Of a stretch of 64,000 bases of DNA, positions 44,639 to 52,714 are shown in pieces. The DNA lies in assembly GCF_022810305.1 (NCBI RefSeq), contig NZ_JALGQH010000011.1:1-64000 (forward strand). The letters run 5' to 3'. The notes beneath the pieces were generated by a model. The model was not told where the DNA came from, searched no databases, and worked only from the letters and a program-made list of their open reading frames with translations. This DNA is from Rhodococcus sp. ARC_M6. Its GTDB lineage: Bacteria > Actinomycetota > Actinomycetes > Mycobacteriales > Mycobacteriaceae. The position numbers and the translations under genes were made by a program. Positions within the stretch are counted from its first letter, which is position 1; every line of letters begins with the position of its first letter.

Positions 44639-45868
44639 GTGGTGGGCAGATGGTCGGAGCGCTTGAATCGGGGGGTTAGCGTGGAGGAGTCGATCAGTCG
44701 TGCTCGGGAAGCACAGACTGCGATGGTCTCGGCGTTCCTCGACATGGACAAGCGACAGACCATCGCGGCGGCGGCGGTCAAGGCGTCGAGTGAGCTGTTT
44801 CCGGAGCGTGGCCTGAGTCAGGCTTGGAAGCCGATTCGCGAAAAGTGCTACGAAGCTGTGTCGAACTACCTGGCCACGAGCGAGCGATACGGAAATGACC
44901 AGGCTCTCCATCGCGACGCCCGCACCGCAACCGCGGCGTTCGAGAAGTCGGTAGCAGAGTTGGTGTCGGCAGCCCAGAGCATCGATGCGTTCTACAACGG
45001 AAACCGCGCGCACCTCGAGCAGGCCACCGCGACGATGTCGACCATTCCGGTGCTCGGTCATCAGGCACGTGCGGCGGCGGATGCGGCTCGCCGTGCGTTG
45101 GACGACGCGGATCAGCACTTTTCGGAGTATCCGTCGGTGGTGACTTCTGCGGAGCACTTGGATAGCGCACTCATGGCACTTGCCCAGGCCGAGCGAAACG
45201 AGCGCGCCGACGCCATCCGGGTAGAGGCCGAACACGTTCGAGCTGCGGCCGCTGCGCTTCAAGAAGCGTTGGCTCAGGCCCCGTCCACGCAACGGCACGC
45301 ACAGATGACGGTATCCGCGGTCTCCACCAGGCTGGCTGCTGTTCGAACGCGAGTCGACCGCCTCGATCCGGCGTACTCGGCTTTGCTTCGTGAGTTCAAC
45401 GCTGCCAGTTCGGCTGATCTCGTGAACAACAGTGGTCGGAGTCGTGAACATATCGGCCAGGCAGATGCGGACTTGCAAGAAGCAGTGGAGGCTTTGGCAG
45501 CGGGCAATCCCGAGCATGCGTTGGCTTTGATGGCAGAAGCGCGGGTGCACCTGGCCGAGGCGGAGGCCTGCGTCGACGCTGTGACAGGCCGGTTGGCCAC
45601 ACTTCGGGCAGTTCGGGCGGATCCGACGGAGAAAGAGCGGCAGGTTCGCTTTCGTTTGAAAGATGCGCAAATGTTTGCTGTCAATCACGGGTTGGTGGCG
45701 GAGTGGGGATCGGTACTCGACGCGCAATTGGCTCGGATCGAACGGGCCTCGGCGTCGTTGACGGGAACTCATCCGGACTACTGGTCGTATGTAGTGCAGT
45801 TGGATTCCGTTTCGGCGTTCATTGCAGAGATTGTCGAGAAGATGCGAATGCGGGCAGGAAGACACTGA
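44639..45868 (+). CDS. ter-associated coiled-coil protein
   Basis: 409 residues, almost wholly helical and Ala/Glu/Arg-rich (RAAADAARRALDDADQHFSE, RVEAEHVRAAAAALQEALAQ, EALAAGNPEHALALMAEARV), with no signal or membrane segment. It resembles the actinobacterial coiled-coil proteins often encoded beside terD; enzymatic motifs are absent. The start is GTG 44639. It leads a same-strand series of ter genes. A nearly equal-length antisense frame is a GC shadow. Confidence 0.72.
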   Translation: MVGRWSERLNRGVSVEESISRAREAQTAMVSAFLDMDKRQTIAAAAVKASSELFPERGLSQAWKPIREKCYEAVSNYLATSERYGNDQALHRDARTATAAFEKSVAELVSAAQSIDAFYNGNRAHLEQATATMSTIPVLGHQARAAADAARRALDDADQHFSEYPSVVTSAEHLDSALMALAQAERNERADAIRVEAEHVRAAAAALQEALAQAPSTQRHAQMTVSAVSTRLAAVRTRVDRLDPAYSALLREFNAASSADLVNNSGRSREHIGQADADLQEAVEALAAGNPEHALALMAEARVHLAEAEACVDAVTGRLATLRAVRADPTEKERQVRFRLKDAQMFAVNHGLVAEWGSVLDAQLARIERASASLTGTHPDYWSYVVQLDSVSAFIAEIVEKMRMRAGRH

Positions 45869-45922
45869 AACAGCAGGTCGGGGCCGATCGGGGGATCGGC
45901 GTTTTCACCCGAAAAGAGTCGA

Positions 45923-47128
45923 ATGGGGGACAGAAACGTGGAATTGCCATCGGTTACGGAAAGAAGAGACATGCAGCACTTTCAACACCTCAGCGATGAA
46001 GTGCGGGAGCAATTGTTCCTGCACGCTCCGCGGACGTTCGCAGACTCGGACGAGAGAGACCTGCTGGCTATCGCTCTGGGCGCGACGCTGTATGTGCCGG
46101 CGACGAGGGCCGGTCTGGCCGAGATCGTGGAGAAGCGAGCCGCTGACGGTGTCAGTTCGATGGTCTTGGACCTCGAGGATGCTGTCGCGGACGACGAGGT
46201 GGAGGCTGCTCGGGCAAATGCGGTTGTCGCGCTCGACAAGATCGCATCGACCGATGCAGCGGGAATGTTGCTGTTCATCCGTGTCCGTGAAGTCGCCGAT
46301 ATCGCCGATATTGCCGAATCGTTGACGGTCGGCCGGGTAGCGCTGACGGGGTTTGTCGTACCGAAATTCGGGAGTGCGACCGGCGCCGCGTTCCTCGAAG
46401 CGGTGGCCGACGCCTCCGAGCGTTTGGGAAAGCATCTGTACGCCATGCCGGTGCTCGAGTCTCCGGAATTGGTGCACCGCGACACCCGTGATCTTGAATT
46501 ACGTTCTGTCAGTGATATTTTGGCGCAGCATCGTGATCGCATTCTCGCGGTTCGTATCGGTGCTACCGATATGTGCAGCACTTTCGGGATTCGTCGTGAC
46601 CGCGACCTGACGATTTACGACGTGCGCGTTGTTGTCGATGTCATTGCCGACATCGTCAATTACCTTGGACGAGCTGATGGTTCAGGATTTGTCATCACCG
46701 GTCCCGTGTGGGAGTACTTTGCCGATCACGAGCGCATGTTCCGTCCGATGCTGCGTGCGACGCCGTTCGAGGAGCATGACGCCGTGCGGTTCCGTCAGCA
46801 TCTGGTGAGCCGCGACCTCGACGGGTTGCTTCGGGAAATCGCCTTGGACCGGGCCAACGGCATTCAGGGTAAGACCGTTATCCATCCTTCCCACGTCGCG
46901 GCAGTCAATGCACTGTCCGCGGTCACTCACGAGGAGTACCACGACGCATTGGACATCTTGGGTGTCGAGGTGGGCGGGGTTGCGGCGTCGGGTTATCGAA
47001 ACAAGATGAACGAGATGAAACCGCACCGCAATTGGGCTCGGCAGACAGAGCTTCGGGCGCAGGTTTTCGGAGTTACCAACAAGGGCATCACGTTTGTCGA
47101 GTTGCTGACGGCGTTGGTCGATCGATGA
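45923..47128 (+). CDS. HpcH/HpaI aldolase-like (CitE-type) ter-cluster enzyme
   Basis: 401 residues of the phosphoenolpyruvate/pyruvate TIM-barrel superfamily: ATLYVPATRAG, SMVLDLEDAVADDEVEAARA with the acidic metal ligands, LYAMPVLESPELVH, ILAVRIGATDMC and IQGKTVIHPSHVAAVNAL. It groups with CitE-like C-C lyases found in ter operons, where it is predicted to act in making a nucleoside-like metabolite. Possible starts are ATG 45923, GTG 45938 (GGGGGAC upstream) and ATG 45971. Its stop overlaps the next start (ATGA), showing coupling. Confidence 0.87.
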   Translation: MGDRNVELPSVTERRDMQHFQHLSDEVREQLFLHAPRTFADSDERDLLAIALGATLYVPATRAGLAEIVEKRAADGVSSMVLDLEDAVADDEVEAARANAVVALDKIASTDAAGMLLFIRVREVADIADIAESLTVGRVALTGFVVPKFGSATGAAFLEAVADASERLGKHLYAMPVLESPELVHRDTRDLELRSVSDILAQHRDRILAVRIGATDMCSTFGIRRDRDLTIYDVRVVVDVIADIVNYLGRADGSGFVITGPVWEYFADHERMFRPMLRATPFEEHDAVRFRQHLVSRDLDGLLREIALDRANGIQGKTVIHPSHVAAVNALSAVTHEEYHDALDILGVEVGGVAASGYRNKMNEMKPHRNWARQTELRAQVFGVTNKGITFVELLTALVDR

Positions 47129-48408
47129 CGGGCACTGTTGCATCGATCCCTTGGGCTACAGCAGAATTCGGACTTGACCTTGTGCACGGCAGTTCCGCTG
47201 CGGGGCGGACGGTTCCGGAGTTGGTAATTCCGGGGCTGCGGCGTAATCCGCGTCGGGCGCACCTTTTGGTGTCGACGGTTCTGGGCAAACACGTGCCTAC
47301 CGAGCCGTCGGTGGTGATCGGTGCCGCTGAGGATCTCGGCGACCTGGTACGTGACGCGCTTGGTGTCGGTGTTGATGTCGTGGTTCTCGGATTTGCTGAA
47401 ACTGCAACAGGTTTGGGTCACTGTGTAGCAGCGCGCCTGCATGCTCACTGCTACCTGCATTCGACGCGACGCGATGTTCCGGGGGCAACCACCCTCGCGG
47501 GTTTCGAAGAAGGGCACTCGCACGCAACGAGTCATCTGATGCAGCCGACGTCGACAGAACTGTTCGAGAACAATCTGCCGTTGGTGCTGGTAGACGACGA
47601 AATCTCCACCGGAGCAACAGCTATCGATGCTATTCGGGCACTGCACGGTCAATGCCCGCGAGAGCGCTACGTCGTTGCTTCGTTGGTGGACATGAGAACC
47701 GACGAGCACCGCGCTGCCAGTGACAGTGCCGCAGAAGAACTGGGTGTGCGGATCGACTACGTCAGTCTCGCTTCCGGTTCCACGGTTCTTCCGGATGGTT
47801 TGACCGAACGGGTCACGGCGCTCGAGGCTCCGACGCTCAATGTGGCCGGGGAGCGCCGCGGAACGGTTTCACGGGTGGATCTGCCCTGGCCGGCGACAGT
47901 TCCGGACGGGGGCAGGCACGGATTCCTCGATTCGGACGCGGTAGATTTCGAGCGGGCAGTCGAAGGCGCTGTAGCAGTAGTGAACTCGTTAACCGGCCTG
48001 GAGCGTCCTCTGATCGTCGTGGGGCATGAAGAGCTGATGTATCTGCCCCTCTGTATCGCGAGCAGTCTGGAACGTGGGGGCCGGGCAGTGCGCTATCAAA
48101 CAACGACGCGTTCGCCCGCGTACGTCATGGACCTCGAGGGCTACCCGCTTCGCCGCGGGTTTACCTTTGTTGCACCGGAATTAGGCGAGACCGAACCGCG
48201 GTTCCTGTACAACGCGCAGTGGCCGGACTCGGCAGTCGACGCTGTGGTTCTGTTGATCGTAGACGAACCTGCCGACACCGATCGTCTGATCGCAGACGAT
48301 GGTGTCGTTGAAGCGCTGAGAAATGCCGGGACCGATGTAGTGGTGGCAACGGTGCGGGGAGCAAACCCGTCGGCGTTGCGGGATTCGAGAGAAGGTGAAG
48401 GCGCATGA
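47125..48408 (+). CDS. phosphoribosyltransferase-TRSP domain protein
   Basis: 427 residues from ATG 47125, four bases overlapping the aldolase gene. A PRTase domain shows the PRPP loop LVLVDDEISTGATAIDAIRA (about residues 152-171) and an early hood region (GFAETATGLGHCVAARL). The C-terminal half (GHEELMYLPLCIASSLERGG, YQTTTRSPAYVMD, RFLYNAQWP) fits the TRSP domain seen with ter PRTases. It is thought to attach a base to ribose phosphate in the ter metabolite pathway. The stop overlaps the following start. Confidence 0.87.
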   Translation: MTGTVASIPWATAEFGLDLVHGSSAAGRTVPELVIPGLRRNPRRAHLLVSTVLGKHVPTEPSVVIGAAEDLGDLVRDALGVGVDVVVLGFAETATGLGHCVAARLHAHCYLHSTRRDVPGATTLAGFEEGHSHATSHLMQPTSTELFENNLPLVLVDDEISTGATAIDAIRALHGQCPRERYVVASLVDMRTDEHRAASDSAAEELGVRIDYVSLASGSTVLPDGLTERVTALEAPTLNVAGERRGTVSRVDLPWPATVPDGGRHGFLDSDAVDFERAVEGAVAVVNSLTGLERPLIVVGHEELMYLPLCIASSLERGGRAVRYQTTTRSPAYVMDLEGYPLRRGFTFVAPELGETEPRFLYNAQWPDSAVDAVVLLIVDEPADTDRLIADDGVVEALRNAGTDVVVATVRGANPSALRDSREGEGA

Positions 48409-49514
48409 CCGTACCTTTGGTCGGACCCCAGTTCGGTTCGTATGCTGCGGATGAAGTGAAGTGGCTGCTCAAGGACCTCTCTCATGTAGATCTTGAAGCG
48501 GATGTTGCCGAGCGGGAGAAGCGCATTCAGTCGGGTGAGGCGCACTACGCAGAATCGCTACCGATCGAGTATCAGCCCGACGATGCGTATCGCGAACTGT
48601 TCGAAACGGTGTTGGCGGAAAGCGCGCCCCGTTTGGCGCGTGCAGTCGGTACTGTCACCGACCTGGTGTTGGCCGAGCGCGGATCCGACATCGTATTGGT
48701 CTCTCTTGCCCGGGCCGGCACACCCGTCGGGGTCTTGATGCGTCGGTGGGCCAAGCATGTTCACGGAGTGACATTGCCGCACTACGCGGTGTCTATCGTT
48801 CGAGGCAAGGGGATCGATGCTGTTGCCCTCGATCATCTTTCGCATCATCATGATTCGTCGAACATCGTCTTCGTGGACGGATGGACGGGTAAGGGCGCAA
48901 TCGCCCGTGAGCTCGATGCGGCACTGGCCGAGTATCACGCTGCGGGTGGCGCTGCGTTCAACTCCGATCTGGCAGTACTTGCCGATCCGGGATACTGCGT
49001 CCGAACCTACGGAACCCGAGATGACTTCCTGATTGCTTCGGCGTGCCTCAATTCGACTGTGTCCGGGCTGGTCTCGCGCACGGTTCTCAACGACACCCTG
49101 ATCGGACCCGGAGATTTCCACGGCGCGAAGTTTTATGCAGATCTTGCCGATGTAGACGTGTCCAACCGGTTACTCGACGTAGTCTCGGCGGAATTCGATA
49201 CCGTTCGCAGTGATGTTGCGGATTCGCTTGCCGCCGTGCGTGCTTCGGATCGAACGCCTACCTGGGCCGGGTGGGAATCGGTGGAGAAGGTTCAGGCGGA
49301 CTACGGAATTTCCACGGTGAACTTCGTCAAACCCGGTGTCGGCGAAACCACTCGGGTATTGCTGCGCCGGTTGCCGTGGAAGGTGCTCGTCCGCGAACTG
49401 GATGCACCCGAACATGCCCACATCCGATTGCTCGCGCAGTCCCGTGGCGTTCCCGTCGAGGAAGTTTCCGATCTCGCGTACTCGTGTGTCGGTCTGATCA
49501 AGGACATCATATGA
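48405..49514 (+). CDS. StiP-type PRTase with PELOTA-like RNA-binding domain
   Basis: 369 residues. The first part is a second, divergent phosphoribosyltransferase (VLVSLARAGTPVGVLMRRWA, PRPP loop NIVFVDGWTGKGAIARELD), the group labelled cysteine protease StiP in databases although the fold is PRTase. The C-terminal 90 residues (VNFVKPGVGETTRVLLRRLP, LLAQSRGVPVEEVSDLAY) match the L7Ae/PELOTA RNA-binding domain. It belongs to the conserved ter biosynthetic set, coupled on both sides by four-base overlaps (48405-48408, 49511-49514). Confidence 0.86.
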   Translation: MTVPLVGPQFGSYAADEVKWLLKDLSHVDLEADVAEREKRIQSGEAHYAESLPIEYQPDDAYRELFETVLAESAPRLARAVGTVTDLVLAERGSDIVLVSLARAGTPVGVLMRRWAKHVHGVTLPHYAVSIVRGKGIDAVALDHLSHHHDSSNIVFVDGWTGKGAIARELDAALAEYHAAGGAAFNSDLAVLADPGYCVRTYGTRDDFLIASACLNSTVSGLVSRTVLNDTLIGPGDFHGAKFYADLADVDVSNRLLDVVSAEFDTVRSDVADSLAAVRASDRTPTWAGWESVEKVQADYGISTVNFVKPGVGETTRVLLRRLPWKVLVRELDAPEHAHIRLLAQSRGVPVEEVSDLAYSCVGLIKDII

Positions 49515-50398
49515 GGGCGTCACCGGTATTGATCGCGACCGACCTGGATCGCACGATGATCTACTCGAAAAACGCGATCGGGGGTGATCCCTCTGGCGCC
49601 GATCTGGGGTCAGGACCGGCCCCGGTGTGCGTCGAGTACTACGACGGCGGGCCTCTGTCCCACATGAGCGGCGACACGATCGCACTACTGCGAGACCTCA
49701 GCGCCGCAGTGCCGGTAATTCCCACGACCACCCGGACGATTGCGCAGTTCCAGCGGATCGACTTGCCTGGTGGTCCATGGAAGTACGCGATCACCAGCAA
49801 CGGTGGGACCATCCTGGTCGACGGAAAACCCGACCTGTCGTGGCGCGCCGAGATCGACCGGTCAACTCGCGACGCCGCGGTTGAGTTGGCGCACGTCCAC
49901 AGTGAGCTGCAAGCCCGCATCGACGTCAGTTGGGTCAGTTCCATACGGGTGGCCGACGAGTTGTTCCCGTACCTGGTGGTCGACTTGTCGACCATTCCCA
50001 CTGATTTCGAAGCCGGCTGGAACGATTGGTGTACCTCCCGCGGATGGAACGTGTCACGGCAGGGACGAAAGATTTACACGATGCCCGACGCGGTATCGAA
50101 ATCCCGTGCCCTCGCGGAAGTGCGTCGACGCCTGATCGAGTCGGGTGACCTCGCGGCCGACGGCATGGTTCTGTCGGCCGGCGACGGCGCCCTCGACGCA
50201 GACATGCTCGAGTACGCAGACTTCGCGATCCGTCCTCGGCACGGTGAGCTGGAAGAACTGAATTGGCGACGCCCGACGGTTACTGTGACAGAAACGTCCG
50301 GAATCGCGGCGAGTGTGGAGATCGTGAGATGGTTCTCCGCCCACGTCGCGGCAATGACGGTCGGCGCACCGCAAGAATCTCAGCAGCTTCCCCAGTAA
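49511..50398 (+). CDS. HAD-family hydrolase of the ter cluster
   Basis: 295 residues from ATG 49511, overlapping the StiP-type gene by four bases. HAD motif I is LIATDLDRTMIYS, with the nucleophile and acid Asp residues; motif II is TTRT (VIPTTTRTIAQF); motif IV is SAGDGALDADMLEYAD. A C2 cap of the Cof/sucrose-phosphatase type lies between. It probably removes phosphate from the ter pathway intermediate. It is the last gene of the HpcH-PRTase-StiP-HAD block; no ATP-grasp gene, common in such blocks elsewhere, is present in the window. Confidence 0.88.
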   Translation: MRASPVLIATDLDRTMIYSKNAIGGDPSGADLGSGPAPVCVEYYDGGPLSHMSGDTIALLRDLSAAVPVIPTTTRTIAQFQRIDLPGGPWKYAITSNGGTILVDGKPDLSWRAEIDRSTRDAAVELAHVHSELQARIDVSWVSSIRVADELFPYLVVDLSTIPTDFEAGWNDWCTSRGWNVSRQGRKIYTMPDAVSKSRALAEVRRRLIESGDLAADGMVLSAGDGALDADMLEYADFAIRPRHGELEELNWRRPTVTVTETSGIAASVEIVRWFSAHVAAMTVGAPQESQQLPQ

Positions 50399-50423
50399 TG
50401 AACACCAGCAATGAACACTCTCG

Positions 50424-51722
50424 ATGAAGGAGATGCAGTTGTCTGTATCGCTTGCCAAAGGTCAGAACGGTCCACTCAACGTGCCGGAAGTGATTGTGTC
50501 GGTGCAGTTGGCCGCCGCTGCTGATTTGTCAGCGCTTCTCGTGACCGGTAACGGCAAGGTGCGCTCCGATGCGGACTTCGTCTTCTTCAACCAGCCCACC
50601 GGACCGGGTGTGCAGTTGACGCCCAATCCGGGCGGCATTGCGTCCCTGAAGGTCTCGTTGGCCGGTGTGCCCGCTGATATCGAGCAGGTTCGCGCGGTCA
50701 TCACGCTCGACGACACTTCGTCGAGTTTCGGTCGCACTGCTGCGCCCACTGCTCGGGTATCCGACACCGCCGGAAACGTGTTGTACGAGTACGTGATCGA
50801 CGGACTCTCTGCCGAGTCCATCGTCATTGCGCTCGAGGTGTACCGCCGTCAGGGGGCGTGGAAGGTTCGCGCTGTCGGGCAGGGCTACGCCGGTGGATTC
50901 GCAGCGTTGGTCACCGATCACGGTGTGTCCGTTGACGACGCGCCGGCACCCGCGCCGGCACCCGCGCCGGCACCCGCGCCGGCACCCGCGCCGGCACAGG
51001 CAGCACCGGTCCAGGCCGCCCCGCCTGCCTACAACCCGCCACCACAGCAGCAGCCGTCGTACAACGCACCGCCGGCCCCACCTGCCCCGCCGGTGTACAA
51101 CCAGCCTCCCGCAGCGCCGGCCGAGGTCAGTTTGGTGAAGGGCCGCCCGGTCAGTTTGACCAAGGGACAGAAAGTCACGCTCCGTAAGGAGGGCGGCGTC
51201 GCACTGACCATGATCCAGATGGGTCTGGGTTGGGATCCGATCAAGAAGAGCGGAATATTCGGCAACCGCACCGCCAATGTCGACCTCGACGCTTCGGCGC
51301 TGCTCTATGCGGACGGCAACCTGATCGATGTCTGCTACTACGGTCAGCTCACGTCGAAAGACGGATCAGTGCGGCACATGGGTGACAACCTGACCGGCGA
51401 GGGTGACGGTGACGACGAAGTGATGACGGTCGACCTCCAGCGCGTCCCGGCTCACGTCAACACAGTGATCTTCACGGTCACGTCGTACCGCGGGCATACC
51501 TTCGAGCAGGTCCAGAACGCGTTCTGTCGTCTCGTGGACAGCACCACCAATGCGGAATTGGCGAGGTACACGATGCAGGGCGGTATGGCATTCACCGGCA
51601 TGGTGATGGCCAAGGTTTACCGGCAGAACGGTGAATGGAAACTGCAGGCAATCGGGGAAGGTATCCAGGCCAAGCATGCCGGCGAGGCCGCACCACAGCT
51701 GGGCCGATTCTTGATGGCGTAA
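50424..51722 (+). CDS. double TerD-domain protein with Pro/Ala linker
   Basis: 432 residues. The first TerD domain (about 5-170) lacks much of the calcium acid cluster (AADLSALLVTGNGKV, RSDADFVFFNQPTGPGV, VIALEVYRRQGAWKVRAVG). Then comes a linker of repeated Pro-Ala and a Pro/Tyr/Gln-rich part (170-232). The second TerD domain (233-432) is complete, with GLGWDPIKKSGIF, DLDASALLYADG and GEGDGDDEVMTVDL. AAGGAG stands six bases before TTG 50439, so translation may start there rather than at ATG 50424. Confidence 0.88.
   Translation: MKEMQLSVSLAKGQNGPLNVPEVIVSVQLAAAADLSALLVTGNGKVRSDADFVFFNQPTGPGVQLTPNPGGIASLKVSLAGVPADIEQVRAVITLDDTSSSFGRTAAPTARVSDTAGNVLYEYVIDGLSAESIVIALEVYRRQGAWKVRAVGQGYAGGFAALVTDHGVSVDDAPAPAPAPAPAPAPAPAPAQAAPVQAAPPAYNPPPQQQPSYNAPPAPPAPPVYNQPPAAPAEVSLVKGRPVSLTKGQKVTLRKEGGVALTMIQMGLGWDPIKKSGIFGNRTANVDLDASALLYADGNLIDVCYYGQLTSKDGSVRHMGDNLTGEGDGDDEVMTVDLQRVPAHVNTVIFTVTSYRGHTFEQVQNAFCRLVDSTTNAELARYTMQGGMAFTGMVMAKVYRQNGEWKLQAIGEGIQAKHAGEAAPQLGRFLMA
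50941..50998 (+). repeat. 12-base tandem repeat coding Pro-Ala-Pro-Ala
   Basis: About five copies of a 12-base unit (CGCCGGCACCCG) encode the Pro-Ala linker of the double TerD protein. Such perfect repeats can change copy number by slippage, altering linker length without shifting the frame. Confidence 0.85.
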
Positions 51723-51741
51723 TTCTCGAAATCCAGTTGGG

Positions 51742-52686
51742 GTGAAGGGTTCGGTTCGCAAGATGATTACTCGGGGAACGCGATTCAGTCGTGTTGCGAC
51801 AACAGCAGTCGTGGCTACAGCAATGGGAATGGCTCTGGCAGTAGTACCTGTCGGCGTGGCGCACGCATCGGTTCCTCAGGATCAGAAAACGAATCAACAG
51901 ACGAGCATCAAGTACGTCGCTCTCGGAGATTCGCGGGCGTCGGGTCCACGGCTGGAACCGATGTACCCCGACGGGTGTTCACGTTCGTACGAGAATTTCG
52001 CGGGCAAGATTTCGCGTGAGCTCGATGTGTCAGAGTTCGCCGACGTGTCGTGCAGTGCTGCTCGAAGCGAGAACATCATCTCCACACCCCAACTGATTCC
52101 GACGCGGTGGCCGGTGCAATTGGACTCGGTGCACCCGGACACGAATTTGATCACCCTCTCGGTTGGCGGTAACGACTCGAACACCCTGATCGTGGGGGCA
52201 TTGTGCGCGTCGCCTGCCCCCGGGATCGATCGCGGATGCCGCAACGATCCGTTGACCGAGTCCCTTGCTCAGTCCGGCATCGATCAGGCTGCGGCTTCGT
52301 TGGACAAGACACTGGCTGCACTGACCACCCGGGCACCGGAGGCCCGGATCTACATGGTCGGCGCGGGTGGGATGATCGGTGCTCGGGCATGCTGGCCGAA
52401 TGTTCCGTTCTCGGACGGTGACGCAGCCTGGTTCATGAACTACTACGCGCGCTTCAACACGCAATTTGCCGCCATTGCCGGTCGGTACGGGGTGCACGTC
52501 ATCGACATTGCCACGGACGCCATTGCCGGTGGACATGACGGCTGCGCCGTACCTGAGCAGCGGTGGTTCGAGGGAATGTTCTCGGAGTCCACGGCGCAGC
52601 GTCTGCATTTCACGGCTCGCGGAATGACCGAAGTCGCGGACCGGATCGTGGCAGATCTGCGTACGAATCCCGTCGGCGTTGCATAG
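51742..52686 (+). CDS. secreted SGNH/GDSL-family hydrolase
   Basis: 314 residues. A Sec signal peptide (VATTAVVATAMGMALAVVPVGVAHAS) precedes an SGNH hydrolase domain with block I YVALGDSRASGP (nucleophile Ser), block III SVGGNDSN and block V LHFTARGM holding the catalytic His. The Cys-rich pattern resembles actinobacterial secreted lipases of the Rv0518/SCO7513 type. The start is GTG 51742 or ATG 51763. It lies between two TerD genes on the same strand although it is exported, which is odd for a cytosolic stress system. Confidence 0.87.
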   Translation: MKGSVRKMITRGTRFSRVATTAVVATAMGMALAVVPVGVAHASVPQDQKTNQQTSIKYVALGDSRASGPRLEPMYPDGCSRSYENFAGKISRELDVSEFADVSCSAARSENIISTPQLIPTRWPVQLDSVHPDTNLITLSVGGNDSNTLIVGALCASPAPGIDRGCRNDPLTESLAQSGIDQAAASLDKTLAALTTRAPEARIYMVGAGGMIGARACWPNVPFSDGDAAWFMNYYARFNTQFAAIAGRYGVHVIDIATDAIAGGHDGCAVPEQRWFEGMFSESTAQRLHFTARGMTEVADRIVADLRTNPVGVA

Positions 52687-52714
52687 TTTACGAGTCGTGG
52701 CATAGTTCACGGCT

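Noticed and set aside
44633-45865. 410-residue minus-strand frame opposite the coiled-coil gene
   Set aside because: Its text is Arg/His/Cys-rich with no motif, and the plus strand has a coherent Ala-rich helical protein in a ter operon.
50941-50998. CRISPR-like array
   Set aside because: The repeat has no spacers and lies in frame within a TerD gene as a Pro-Ala linker.
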